Shown here one piece after another: positions 12,096-22,929 of a stretch of DNA of 64,000 bases. How positions within the stretch are numbered: the stretch's first letter is position 1; every line of letters begins with the position of its first letter. The DNA lies in contig BCIA01000004.1 of NCBI GenBank assembly GCA_001599815.1, positions 746,862 to 810,861 on the forward strand, in the 5' to 3' direction. The notes below the pieces were generated by a model. It did not search any database, had not been told where the DNA came from, and saw only the letters and a program-made list of their open reading frames with translations. Made by a program: the position numbers and the translations under genes. This DNA comes from Furcasterigmium furcatum (taxonomy: Eukaryota > Ascomycota > Sordariomycetes > Glomerellales > Plectosphaerellaceae).

Positions 12096-13238
12096 ATGGC
12101 GCCCGCTCCCGAACCAGACACCGAGCTCGGCCGGTACCGCATCCTCGCCAGCACCGCAGGCGTCCGCGTCTCACCTCTCTGCTATGGAGCCATGTCTCTC
12201 GGAACAGCCTACACCGACACCATGCCCGCCGTTGACGATGAACAGGCGTTCAAGATCCTCGATAGGTTCCACGAAGCCGGCGGCAACTTCATCGACACGG
12301 CCAACTTCTACCAGAACGAGCAGTCCGAGAAGATCCTCGGCGCATGGATGAAGGCCCGCAATAACCGCGACCTCATGTTCATCGGGACCAAGTACTCCAC
12401 GCAGTACCGGGGCTGGGAGCTCGGCCCGGGCAAGTCGGTCAACTTCTCCGGCAACCACCGCAAGTGTCTGCACATGTCCGTCCGCGACTCGCTCAAGAAG
12501 CTCGGCACGGACTACATCGACCTCTTCTACGTCCACTACTGGGACTGGACCACCTCCATCGAGGAGATGATGGACGCCCTCCACATCATGGTCCAGCAGG
12601 GCAAGCTGCTCTACCTCGGCATCTCCGACGCCCCGGCCTGGGTCGTCTCGGCAGCCAACACGTACGCCACGGCCAACGGCAAGACCCCGTTCTCCGTCTA
12701 CCAGGGCCGCTGGAACCTGCTGAAGCGCGACCACGAGCGGGATATCATCCCGATGGCGCGCCATTTCGGCATGGCTCTGGTCCCGTGGGACGTCCTCGGC
12801 AGCGGGCGGTTCCAGACGCAGGCCCAGCTCGAAGAGCGGCAAAAGTTGGGCGACCGTCTTCGCGGCACGACGCAGGAGCAGACAGAGGAGGAGCGCCGCG
12901 CCAGCGCCGCCCTCGAGTCCGTCGCGCAGGAGCACGGCGACGCCAGCATCCAGCAGATCGCGATCGCGTACGTCATGCACAAGACGCGCAACGTCTTCCC
13001 GATGGTCGGCGGTAAGCGGGTCGAGCATATCGACGACAACATCAAGGCGCTTAGCATCGTCCTCACGGATGAGCAGATTGAGCGGCTCGAGAACGTCAAG
13101 GAGTTTGATATCGGCTTCCCGTTGGATATGATCCACGATGACCCTCGTGAGACGGGCCTCCCGCCTCCAGTCACGGCCATGAGCGCGGTGATCGACTGGC
13201 AGACGAGGCCCAGGGCGCTGCCGGCGCGCCGAGGTTAG
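12096..13238 (+). CDS. Aldo/keto reductase (aryl-alcohol dehydrogenase / norsolorinic acid reductase type)
   Basis: Single exon, 380 residues from the ATG at 12096. AKR-fold enzymes reduce aldehydes and ketones with NADPH in the cytosol. The catalytic tetrad is visible: Asp67 and Tyr72 (FIDTANFY), Lys99 (IGTKYS) and His147 (YVHYWD). The loop YLGISDAPAWVV, then SVYQGRWNLLKRDHERDIIPM and the C-terminal cofactor segment FPMVGGKRVEHIDDNI follow the fungal aryl-alcohol dehydrogenase pattern. An upstream in-frame ATG at 11943 would add 51 Ser/Arg-rich residues resembling a mitochondrial presequence, but a TATA box sits inside that stretch, so the shorter start is preferred. In this neighbourhood it could act on an aromatic aglycone or aldehyde; substrate unknown. 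Confidence 0.9.
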   Translation: MAPAPEPDTELGRYRILASTAGVRVSPLCYGAMSLGTAYTDTMPAVDDEQAFKILDRFHEAGGNFIDTANFYQNEQSEKILGAWMKARNNRDLMFIGTKYSTQYRGWELGPGKSVNFSGNHRKCLHMSVRDSLKKLGTDYIDLFYVHYWDWTTSIEEMMDALHIMVQQGKLLYLGISDAPAWVVSAANTYATANGKTPFSVYQGRWNLLKRDHERDIIPMARHFGMALVPWDVLGSGRFQTQAQLEERQKLGDRLRGTTQEQTEEERRASAALESVAQEHGDASIQQIAIAYVMHKTRNVFPMVGGKRVEHIDDNIKALSIVLTDEQIERLENVKEFDIGFPLDMIHDDPRETGLPPPVTAMSAVIDWQTRPRALPARRG

Positions 13239-14278
13239 TACAGGGTGGAGGAAGAGACGAACCGGAGAAGATAGAAAAGACGGAGATAATGGTTTTTCAA
13301 AATTGGAGGTAGGGGAGGTGGCACAGACGGGTACACCTTTCTTCTTCTTCATTGATAAAAGCACAGTCCAGGGCTATCAAGTAATAATATATGTCTTTGC
13401 CCGGCTCCCTTCTGGTCACTCTACTCACCTGCTGTGTATCGGATTCTGCGTTGATACATCTCCATCATGAGATACGTGGGTGTCGTCGAAATTGACATGC
13501 TCTACTCCGATCTAGCGTCGTGCCGAGGATTATGGGGATCGGAGCCAGCTCCGGCCAGGGGACTTACACGAAGACGGATTGCGGGGTGGTCTGGCTGCCT
13601 CCCAACCCCCGTCGATACCAGAGACAATGTTCGAGCCGTTGGATCTTGGGGTAACAGGTCCATCTACTAGTATAGCAAGAAAGCTCGGTGCTCGGGGTTC
13701 ACCCCAAGCCCGGCCAAGAGTCCATCGGGCGTCGCCATCGCCAAGCACCCATGTCGAAAGACACGATCCCTGCCAAGCCAGCCCTGCGTCTCCCCATTCC
13801 AAAAAATGTATGACGATATGACTTCTCGCTACCGACTCAATTGGGCCAGGGGCATCACCGCACGATTGCGCCTCAGCACGCCAGCCCCTGGGGAACTCCC
13901 CCTGACCATTGAATGGACTGCTTGCGTGATTGGACCCTGGCCGTTTGTCATGATGTTAAATCCAAGGTTTCAGGGCCCAGAGGATGGCCTCAGACGACTA
14001 ATGCCAATGACATCGCGGCTCTTGCTGTGCACAGCCCGTCTCGGTGGTCTCGTTTGTGTCTTTGCGATGGTCTTGGCCGCGTCGTCGACTTTGCTCCAAT
14101 GCCACCCCATGGCTTACTACCGCAGAGTGAGCTGCTGTCGTCGTCAGCTCCGCGGACAAGGATGTTCAAGTCTCCTCACGATGGCGCGTATAAGTGGCGT
14201 ACATCCTCTTGCTGGTAGAAGGCGCTCTCACGCACCACATCTCTTGTTCCCAGTGACAATTGGCAGTAATCAGACAAC
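13239..14278. other. Intergenic, 1 kb
   Basis: 3' flank of the aldo/keto reductase and promoter of the fasciclin gene. No gene, RNA gene or repeat recognised apart from the TATA box near 14189. Confidence 0.5.
14189..14194 (+). promoter_or_regulatory. TATA box of the fasciclin gene
   Basis: TATAAG, 85 bp upstream of the ATG at 14279, in the usual position for a TATA box followed by a short leader. Confidence 0.4.
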
Positions 14279-15530
14279 ATGAAGTCCCAGACTCTCCTCC
14301 CCCTTCTCTTCTCCCTGGCCATCGCCCAGGACCTCCCTTCGCTTGCTGAGGTCCTGAGCTCCAACTCCGAGAGCCTGTCTGCTCTCTCTGGTATGTACAG
14401 CTGAACTAAATCGAAGGCTTGTCGTATGGGTGCGAGAGAGGCTAACACTACTCCCCGCTATAGGTCTTCTCGAGTCGCAGCCTGACATTGTTGAGGCTCT
14501 CTCCGCCCAGACGAACATCACCATCCTGGCCCCCAACAACGATGCAATCAATGAGCTTCTAAGCGACAGTTCCATCACGGAGCAAGTCACCGCGGACCCT
14601 AGCATCGTCGCTGCCATCCTGTCCTACCACGTCCTCGTCGGAGCATACTACGCCGACAACGTCACCGAGACCCCGGCATTCCTTGAAACCCTGCTCTCTA
14701 ACGAGACCTACGAGACTGTTGAGGGAGGCCAGCGCGTTGAGGCTGTCGCTGCGGATGGCTCCGTCACCTTCTTCAGTGCTCTCAAGGCCGAGTCTACCGT
14801 GGTCCAGGCTGTATGTTCCGATCCTCCCTTCCTCCTGCCTCCGACAGCTCAAGCTAACCCGTGCCACAGGACGTCGAGTTCGCCGGTGGTGTCATCCACA
14901 TCATCGACAGCGTCCTGACCATCCCCCAGAACGTCGTCGATACCGCCACCGCCGCTAACCTCACCTCCCTCGCCGGCGCCGCCACCGAGGCCGGGCTGGT
15001 CGACACCCTCCTCGAGGCCGAGAGCATCACCATCTTCGCGCCCAACAACGAGGCCTTCGCCGCACTCGGCTCCCTCGACGACGTGAGCGAGGAGGACCTC
15101 CAGAACATCCTCCAGTACCACGTCGTCGCCGGCACCGTGGCCTACAGCAGCGGCCTCGAGGAGGGCTCCGTCGAGACGCTCTCGGGCGAGAGCGTTGAGA
15201 TCTCCATCCGCGACGGCAACGTCTACGTCAACGATGCCCAGGTCGTCCTGGCTGACGTTCTCATCTCCAACGGTGTTGTTCACGTCATTGACAGGTACGA
15301 AGATGCCCCCCCTCGCTTTTGAAGTAATCGTCTTGTCCATGGTGCTGACCATCCTTCTCTTCAGTGTCCTGAGCCCCGACAGCTCTTCTCCCAGCTCTTC
15401 GGTCAGCGAGTCGGTTCCTGCGCCTTCGGGCGAGCCCTCCGAGGTGCCCGAGGCGGCAGCTCCCCGCGCTACCGCCGCCATTGCTGTCGGTGCCATTCTC
15501 GGTGCCGCTGCCATGGTCTTCAACTTCTAA
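14279..15530 (+). CDS. Fasciclin (FAS1) domain protein, GPI-anchored
   Basis: Four exons (14279-14390, 14464-14810, 14870-15294, 15365-15530) with introns of 73, 59 and 70 bp; phases agree, giving 349 residues. A signal peptide (MKSQTLLPLLFSLAIAQ) is followed by two FAS1 domains. The first contains TNITILAPNNDAINELL and ILSYHVLVGAYYADNV. The second contains ESITIFAPNNEAFAAL, ILQYHVVAGTV and VLISNGVVHVIDSVL, the classic FAS1 boxes. A Ser/Pro linker and a hydrophobic C terminus (ATAAIAVGAILGAAAMVFNF) fit GPI attachment. Fungal FAS1 proteins sit at the cell surface and are linked to adhesion and development. Confidence 0.93.
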
Positions 15531-16290
15531 GCACATGAGCTTATTACTTGTCACTATGAATCTTTCAGATCTAGGCGGAGGACGAGAATTTGAAACTGGA
15601 TCAGTCGGCCTGCGTTGATATTCCGATACGCTGAGTTGTCTCGTTACAGTAGTAATAATACTTTGGTATAAGTCTCTATATGACCTTGGTCAACTGAAGT
15701 TTGGTGTAAGGGGATTAACGTCACCACACTTGGCACCGAGGCGTGAGTCGGCACACAACACATAAGACCTCAACCTAGACCAATAAACCACGGTAAATGC
15801 TGGACTGTTATATACTTTCCTCGTCTTCCTCTACCGCTCCATCCTCGGCCACCCTACCTCAGGGCCGAAGCCTGATAGGTGCAGACATAGAGGCTGAGAG
15901 ATAGCTCCCCCTAGTATAAAAGGAGCACGCCATCGATGATACACCGGAAAGGAGGCCATGGACACATCCGTCTCTAATAAAGAAAAGGAAGGAGAAAACA
16001 GCTGGTCCTTCGTATGGATCTCACTCAGGCATCCTTACCTGTTATTTACTATAACCGCTAGGCCGGTATTATGGTGCCGGAGGAGGACGCCATGCCGCCG
16101 CTGGTGTTCGCCGCGACCCACCTTTCACACGGGTGGACGCGCACCACGGCCTTGAGGAGCAATTTGACTTCACTTCACTGAGAGAACCAAGTTGTCAGGA
16201 CACAGTATTCATTGCCTAGCTCTGGGATAACAGTCCACCCGCTGCCATGGCGATCCTTTTCTGAGTGATGTTTGACCCTGCAGTCATCGC
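15531..16290. other. Intergenic, with an isolated TATA-like site
   Basis: No convincing gene. A plus-strand TATAAAAG at about 15915-15922 precedes an ATG at 15958, but the 65-residue frame has no signal peptide or recognisable composition. It may be the promoter of a non-coding transcript antisense to the downstream secreted-protein gene. Confidence 0.4.
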
Positions 16291-16479
16291 TTAGCACCTC
16301 CTGTAGGTGGTAGCGCCCATGGGGCCGTGGCAGGTGATCCAGCCATTGACGCAGCGGGAGCAGCTCCACTGGCGGGCCTCGAGGTCGCGGACCTCGAGGG
16401 TGTCGTAGTCGACGACCTCGGCGGGGGCGGCGAGGGCAAGGGCGGCGAAGGCGCCGAGGGCGAGGATGGAGAACTTCAT
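16291..16479 (-). CDS. Small secreted cysteine protein (62 residues)
   Basis: Single-exon gene for 62 residues with a clear signal peptide (MKFSILALGAFAALALAAPA), a short acidic pro-segment ending in LEAR, and a mature part of about 26 residues holding four cysteines (Cys40, 43, 50, 62), ending directly on the last Cys. A TATA box lies about 160 bp upstream and the 5' leader is plausible. The family is not recognised. Size, charge and Cys content resemble secreted effector-like or defence-type peptides of fungi, but no function can be assigned. Cleavage after Arg36 would leave an N-terminal Gln that could cyclise; this is inference. Confidence 0.68.
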   Translation of the reverse strand: MKFSILALGAFAALALAAPAEVVDYDTLEVRDLEARQWSCSRCVNGWITCHGPMGATTYRRC

Positions 16480-16635
16480 GGTGATGGTTGGGTTTGGGTT
16501 GACGAGGTCTGGTCTGTTAGCCGGAGCTCTCTGCGGACTGTTCGTGTGGAACCCACCAGATGTTTGGAGAAGTGCGAAGAAGATGATGTTGCTGGTGATG
16601 ATCCAGAAGACCTGTGAGGGCCGAGCACGTCTCTA

Positions 16636-16641
16636 CTTATA
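16636..16641 (-). promoter_or_regulatory. TATA box of the small secreted protein gene
   Basis: TATAAG on the minus strand, about 160 bp before the ATG at 16479; it supports the small frame as a transcribed gene. Confidence 0.4.
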
Positions 16642-17600
16642 CTTTTTGACAGCCAGCGCCGCAGCTCGTCTCGCAATTCCCATGACACCCATCGCACGAC
16701 ACCCGGAATGGTATTCCGCAGAGCATCACAGCCTAAAGAAACTGATCACCAAAGTCCCTGGTGACCCGGCCGAGACCCCGGGCTGCGCCGCGCAACGACC
16801 GACCGAACACGCGTATTGAGTGCATATTGGGGGTGACCGAATCTCATTGCACTTTGTCGCATAGGGAACGGCAACTCTTGGTCCGCCGACGTACTTTCAG
16901 AGCATCAAGTGGACGACTGGCTCGCTAAGCGCTTACAACATAGTATTGGCTCAGCTGAGGGGCCGAGACCTGCGCGTGTGCGGCAAAGCAGCGCTTTACG
17001 CGCTCAACACTCGTGTTCTGCGGACATAATGGAACGACTCAGTGCCCTCTTGGGCTATGTGCATAATTGACTTGCAGGCTTGGGTGCGTTTCCGGAAAGA
17101 TTCAATGTTGCGATCAGCGGGTCCTGCAGGGCCTCGACCGACTTCGGCTAGAAACTCAGCTGACAGAGTTCAAGAGCGTCCTATGATCGCCGCGCAAAGG
17201 CTGCACTGAGGTCTCCACTCGCCTTCAGGCTCAGAGGTCCTCGGGGGATTCAAGAGATCCGACATCAGTTTAATGAAGGGTGGAGCAACAAGGCCCCCGG
17301 CCAGGTGCAGTAGGCATAGGAGACTGCGGGGAGGGGGGATATCTCCCGCCTTGCCTTCAACGAACACACTTCCGCCATGATGCTCTGGTCAGCTTGAGTC
17401 ACACTGTCAGGGGGTTCGCGTATGCCAGCAGATCGATAGATATAAGCCAGCAATTGGCTACAACTCCTGGGTCTCGCGCAGGAGGAGAACTGAGCTCCGA
17501 GCCCTTTTCCATCTCGACCAGCACGTATATAGATCCCTCCAGCAGCAGAACCCCCTCCAGAACGCAGTTACCTCGGTCTATCTCCGTACCATTCATGACC
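16642..17600. other. Intergenic, about 1 kb
   Basis: Nothing recognisable as a gene. The open frames on both strands lack domains or composition typical of proteins. Confidence 0.4.
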
Positions 17601-18107
17601 GCGCCGCTGCATCTATCTGCCAAAACACTTCCCAATCGGGAGCCCTGGTCTCTTCTTGGAATTGCGGTCCGCGTTCAGTCCCTTGCAGACTTCTGACATA
17701 TGATCTGATGCGCTCAACACTGATTTCGTGGCCAATGGCCAGCAGAAGATGTTCCTCCTCCTCCTCATTGGGATGCGCATGCCCCAAGCGAACCCCGCAG
17801 CCCCGAATGCGCCTCGTACGTCCGACCAATCCAGGCGTCTGACATCATCAGGACTCTCAACAAATGTCGAGTCCCGGGCCGAGCTAGAGACATAGCAGAG
17901 GCCTTTCGGCCCTCTGGCCAGGTGAATCATAACCAGGCTCATGGTCCTGCAGCCGAGGATTACAACGCATGATGGCAAATAGACCAGGACTGCCCATACC
18001 TTGTCAATGACGATAAGCTCCTCGGACCTCACCTCCAATAAAATAGGGAGATCACCCCACGCCTTTGGTCGGTTAGTCTCTGGTACATAAGTGGCAAACA
18101 ATTTCAT
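17600..18107 (-). pseudogene. Relic of a larger membrane-protein gene
   Basis: The minus-strand frame from 18107 begins abruptly in coherent sequence (FATYVPETNRPKAWGDLP), contains a hydrophobic span (VWAVLVYLPSCVVILGCRTM), then HLARGPKGLCYVSSSARDS. Around 17820 the protein character moves to a neighbouring minus-strand frame (RLGHAHPNEEEEEHLLLAIG), which suggests a frameshift. It looks like the C-terminal part of a multi-pass fungal membrane protein whose N-terminal part is absent here. No family is assigned. It lies just downstream of the NmrA-like gene on the same strand. Confidence 0.35.
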
Positions 18108-18187
18108 TCAGATTCGGAAGTTGATGTCATCTAAGTGTTTTTATTCATTGTGCTAGGCTCGAGCTGATCCGGTCAGTCCCGTCCCGT

Positions 18188-19087
18188 CTATCCGATAACA
18201 GCCTTGATGTTCTCCAGAACAAAGTCATCTCCCTTGGGCGTCAGGCCCAGCAGTTCGTTGTCGTTCTGCTCAAAGACGCCTCCGTAGGTAGGGTCCAGCA
18301 GTCCGCGGTACAGGAACGCCACAACCGTCTCGCCGTCAAAGATTCCCTTGGCGACGTTGGCCTCGGCAGCCGCGGTCAGCTTGTCGAGGGACACCGACTC
18401 GGGCTCCCACTTCTTCGCCGGGTATGCCTTGCGCGCAAGCTCCAGCAGCTTGTTCTGGGTGATGACCAGGTCGTGGACGTGCACGGAGCGGTTCTTGGTC
18501 TCCTCGGGGTGCAGCAGCACGCCGGCGACGGCGTCTCCGATGGTCGCCAGGGATGTGGTGCTGAAGGGACGGTCGCCGCCGTCGAGCAGGCGGGGCTTCT
18601 CGCTGGAGAGGTTGATGGTGAAGTTGTTCTGCAGGCCCCAGTCAAGGAATGCACCCGTGTAGACGAAGGTGTACGACAGGTCGGACGTCTCAGCCTTGGT
18701 CTTGAGATACTCCTCGATCTGGATCTTGGCGCCGAAAATGGGGATCTTGCGGGTGTTGGGGTTGTCAAGCTTGCAGCCGAACTCGGAGGGGAGGAAGCGC
18801 TTGACACCAGCGTCGACAGCAGCGTCGATCAAGGGGATCTGAGTCTCAGCGGCCAGTGTGGCAAGAGTAGAGACAACGGCATCCTGGCCAGCCAGGGCAG
18901 CCTTCAGGGACTCGCGGGAGGAGTAGTCAACCTCGACGATCTTGGCGGTGTCGGGGTAGACCGATGTTGAGCCAGCGCGCTTCAGAATTGTGATGTTGAA
19001 CTTGCCCGAGGCGATGAGCTGCTTTGCCACAACGGAGCCGAGGCTGCCGGTGGCACCAGCGAGAGCGACGTTCTTGATGGAAGACAT
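18188..19087 (-). CDS. NmrA-like / isoflavone-reductase-like NAD(P)H oxidoreductase
   Basis: Single exon, 299 residues. An NAD(P)-binding Rossmann motif lies at the N terminus (ALAGATGSLGSVVAKQL). Further features of the atypical short-chain NmrA/isoflavone-reductase group: VVSTLATLAAETQIPLIDAA, then AGVKRFLPSEFGCKLDN with the PSEFG signature, a conserved Lys in PIFGAKIQIEEYL, and YTFVYTGAFLDWGL. Plant relatives reduce isoflavones and lignans; fungal members act in secondary metabolism or detoxification, or serve as redox sensors. It is transcribed divergently from the zinc-finger regulator at 19614 with about 530 bp between the starts, which suggests shared control. Confidence 0.88.
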   Translation of the reverse strand: MSSIKNVALAGATGSLGSVVAKQLIASGKFNITILKRAGSTSVYPDTAKIVEVDYSSRESLKAALAGQDAVVSTLATLAAETQIPLIDAAVDAGVKRFLPSEFGCKLDNPNTRKIPIFGAKIQIEEYLKTKAETSDLSYTFVYTGAFLDWGLQNNFTINLSSEKPRLLDGGDRPFSTTSLATIGDAVAGVLLHPEETKNRSVHVHDLVITQNKLLELARKAYPAKKWEPESVSLDKLTAAAEANVAKGIFDGETVVAFLYRGLLDPTYGGVFEQNDNELLGLTPKGDDFVLENIKAVIG

Positions 19088-19613
19088 GGCTTTGGGGTGT
19101 GTGGTAGAGATGAGTTGAATAGTTTAGGGTATGTGGATGTAAGAGAAAGCAGATGCAATTGGGCGGTGATGGTTGTTCAGAGTTAAGACGAGCAGCAAAA
19201 GTCCGGAAGCCCATCCTGATATATATATATAAATGAGAGGTGACGCGATTCAGTCATGGAAAGGCGATTCTATCGAAGCCCTGAGAAGTTGCCGTGACGA
19301 GGCATGATATCGGCGTTTGTGTGGGATGGCTTACAAGTTCCGCACCAGAATGGCGTGCTCGGCCATCCCATCCCACTTGTTGCCGACACCAGTCCACATG
19401 CGGTGTCGTACGCATCCCGCCCCATGCCGATGTGGTCAGCCCCGGACCCGATTTCAGGGGCTAAAGCGGTGCTTATTAACCAGCGGACCCCCGTTTTCTT
19501 CATCCCGCCCGAGATCTCATCCCGCTCATCCCGCCCCATCCGATTTCTCCCTTCGCTCATCATCCCAGCCTCAGACCCTCTCTGTCGCACACGCACTCGG
19601 ACACCAGCACATC
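19088..19613. promoter_or_regulatory. Divergent promoter region of reductase and regulator
   Basis: 526 bp between two head-to-head starts. On the reductase side a TATATATATA run lies at about 19221-19233, roughly 140 bp before the reductase ATG. On the regulator side the leader is CT/C-rich with repeated catcccg/cccgc words. No other gene fits here. Confidence 0.5.
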
Positions 19614-21896
19614 ATGGCGTCCCCACCGCCGCGGCCCGCGCAAGTGACCCCATCGGCGTCTCCTGGAGAAGTTACCTCAACCTCTGCCAGGCATAGGCAC
19701 AGTTGCTTCTGTGGGAAGAGCTACATCCGAAAGGAGCACCTACGCCGGCATCAAGCTGTCCACGACCGGCCGAAATATGTCTGCAGCAAATGCAGTGCCG
19801 CCTTCACCCGCAAGTACGACTCCCGGAATGCCAGCGGGCACATTTCCTCCCCTGCCCCGGTAGTACTAACAGCACGGCAGGGACATGCTGCGGCGGCACA
19901 TGAACGAGCATTCTTCGTCTGGCAGGAGAACGAAAGCGTGCGATATTTGTCACGCCAACAAAACAAAGTGCGATGGCGGCAATCCCTGTTCATTGTGCCG
20001 CAGAAGACGCACTGCATGCCAATACTCTCCTGACAAATCCCGAGCGGGACCACCGCCTGAACAAGACCGAAGCATCACCGTAGCGCCGGAGGTGCCCACG
20101 CCAGAGCATGCAGAAGGGGAGCCGATTGAGCCTCGCCCTACCTCGCCAATTCATCTCTCCAATGATGAAGGAGAGGAAGGTCATAGCCCTAGGAGCGACA
20201 TCTCGGAGGAGCTGAGATGGGGCCTGAAAAGGGTTCTCGACGACCTTGACAACGACGTTTTCCAGAAACATGGACTCCCCCAAGAAGGACACCACACAGG
20301 TCTGGCCGACGAGTCTTTGAAACGATACATCGACCATTTTCACCACCATTGGTACATCATACACGCGCCCACGTATGAGTTTCACGAGCAGCCGTTTGGC
20401 AATGCTGTCATCATCTACCTTATCGGCGCTTTCTGCTGGAATCAGGGGGACAAGGCCCTGGAGATCGAGTCTTCTTTGTTTTCTGAGATCCATACGAAGC
20501 TCGTCAATCTCATGTTTCGATGGCTGGTGAGTTTCAGGCCCCATCCAGCCGGTCTCCTCGGCCAGAGCACAGAACTCACTGTCTCAGTGCCAATGTCCGA
20601 ACCTGGATCCCGAAGAGGAGCCATGGCCTTTTGCGAGATATCAGACTGCCCTGCTAGCCATCGTATTCGCGACCTATCTATCCGTGAGCGAGGCCTTTCC
20701 GCTGCTTCCCGGGTCCGAACTAACCTACTATCCGCATAGGATGAAGAGGCGACACACAGGGCCAAGAAGCTGCTTGATATGCTAGTTACCTCCCTGCGCA
20801 CAGCCGACTTCTTTTGCAGCAAGACGGCACGGAAACAGAGGGAACTGCATTTTCCCGGAGACTTCCTGCCTTGGAAATTCTCGATTGAGCAGCAGCGAAA
20901 TAGGTACGCTCAAAGACGTCTGTACCTGTGTTGACCGCCATGGCGCATGATTTAACAAGTGACAGCATCATCGCACATCTGTTCAAGATCGACGGTCACC
21001 TGGCCGTGCTGACGCAGCAACCACCACAGCTCCGCTCCTTCGAGCTGGACGTCTCACTTCCGGCGACATTTTCCCAACTCAACGGGTATGGCATCGACGT
21101 CTTCTGGAAGAGACACAGCTCACTCCACGGGGCGCGACCAAACACGTCCATGTCTGCCTTCTTGGAAGATCCAACCCCCACCTTCCAAGGGTCTCACATG
21201 CTCATTGAAGATGTTCACGTGGGCTTATGCGGGCTGACTTCCCGGGCTTGGCAGCTCACTCAGTTGGTGAGAATTGGCAGCAGACCTGAGACAGCAAACA
21301 ACATCCACTCAAGCCTGGTGGCCAGCCTCTCCTTCTGGCGAGGACAGCTCCGGGCCTGTCAGCACGACCTGTCGAGCGGCGAGAATGGACCGCTGGGGTC
21401 CGCGTACCTCGGGGAGTCCGAGAAGCCCGAAGCCATCATGCAGAGTCTCCTGGACGAGACTCTGGCCTGGTACCACCTTCTGTCGCTGGTCATCGCCATC
21501 CATGGCCCTAATGACCTCTCTGATAAGACGAACTTGTCAGATCTGGACCTCTCCAGGTCTGATTTGCTGCCGCCCTTTGCCATGAAGAGCGTCTATCATT
21601 CCCTTCGCATCGGGGTTCTGTGCTCGGCTCGTCCGGACTGCCGCCCGCCCATCCTCCAACATGCGCAGATGTTTGCCCGGGAGGGTCTCGAGACCATGCT
21701 TGAGGACTCCTGTTGGTGCACGTTCTCCAACAGCCGGCTCGAGCTGACCTCGGGCGACATCCAGCTGGAGGGAGAAGAAAGCATCTGCCGCATCCCTCTG
21801 GGCAAGTTCTGGCTCTTTGTCGACGGCAACCCTCTGTGCACCTGTGACAAGAGCACTTTCTTGGACAAGGTTGGCCTTGCAGACGCAGAGGGCTAG
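19614..21896 (+). CDS. Transcription factor with two C2H2 fingers and a Zn2Cys6 cluster
   Basis: Five exons (19614-19813, 19881-20526, 20588-20683, 20740-20903, 20966-21896), introns of 67, 61, 56 and 62 bp (intron 1 has a TACTAAC branch site); phases agree, giving 678 residues. The N terminus carries two C2H2 fingers (Cys31/33-His46/50, with unusual CX1C spacing, and Cys57/60-His73/77), then a Zn2Cys6 cluster (Cys87, 90, 97, 103, 106, 113: CDICHANKTKC, CSLC). A fungal-specific TF domain follows (RYIDHFHHHWYIIHAPTY; FCWNQGDKALEIESSLF; ARYQTALLAIVFATYLS). Such dual-class zinc-finger factors are a known fungal type and often sit beside the genes they control. It is divergent from the NmrA-like gene and precedes a P450. 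Confidence 0.9.
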
Positions 21897-22929
21897 AGCG
21901 AGTCGTTACTATCGAATCATCGAGACTAGACTCATCGCGTGAGCGGGACAACCATGTGGTGGTCTGCCACACCAGGAGACTTATTGAGTGCCGAGCATCG
22001 CCAACCGCTGCAGGCATATCCCGTGTCTTACCGATGCTTCGAGCCCTGAATCGCGTTCGTGGGAGCTAGCGCATCGTGATCACAGACATACCTCCCTGCA
22101 GATGCTGTCTCAGGCGTTCAGAACCATGCGTGGCCATACAACGGCTTTCTTCGAGAAGGCGGGCTGAAGGATTCCTGCAAGCCGAGGGCATCCATCGTTT
22201 CCATCCAACCGGTAACCTATCGCGGCTCGTGCCGACGCACACCGAGATCGCCCCACGCTCGCCTCCCAAGCTGAAGCGGCTTAAGGCGGCGGCGGTGTGA
22301 TGCCACGCCTTTCCCGACTGGTCCCGGCAGAAGCCATTCCAACCGTTTTCGCAACCACGTTTGCCTGTCAAAATGCAGAAGAAATATGGCGCGCCCCCAT
22401 CGCTGCCCCCCAAGAAACGGCATCGGGCCCTCACGAAGCTCCAGGCCCGTCGCCGCGGCCGACATCGAGGCAACGGCAGCATGGCGGCGGCGCAGCCAGC
22501 CAGTCGATTGCGATTCTGGCACACCATCGCCTATCGTCCTGCAGCAGAACAATGCCAAGGCAGTGAGACACGACATCGGCCTGGACGCTTTCCCAACTAA
22601 CTCCTGCAGGATGGCCATGCGGAGTTCCAACCACCCTCAGCCTGGATTCAGCTGCCATGGCCTCGCCGAAGGGAATGCCTTCACATGTCACGTTTGGTGG
22701 CGAAATTCGCGCGCGCGGTTGACCATTTGCCTCTGATACTGACGAGTTTTGGGGGCCATGGAGAGGTTGATGCACGTCGTATACTAGGAAAAAGCCACAC
22801 TTCCTGCTGGAGTGTCGGCCATCATGGCCTCCTCCCTCCGATATAAAGTACGTGGTGTCTGGTCTTTCAGTCCAACAGTCGGCTCTTCAGATTTCTCTCC
22901 AAGTCCTTGATTTCGGGTTGCTGATCACC
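21897..22929. other. Intergenic, P450 promoter
   Basis: About 1 kb with long but uninformative open frames on both strands (a GC-rich stretch at 22300-22650). It should hold the P450 promoter; a TATA box is at 22842. Confidence 0.45.
22842..22848 (+). promoter_or_regulatory. TATA box of the first P450
   Basis: TATAAAG, 88 bp upstream of the ATG at 22930. Confidence 0.45.

Noticed and set aside
12171..13364. 397-codon minus-strand frame antisense to the aldo/keto reductase
   Set aside because: Shadow of GC-rich codon bias; Asp/Val/Arg-rich without motifs, while the plus frame has the full AKR tetrad.
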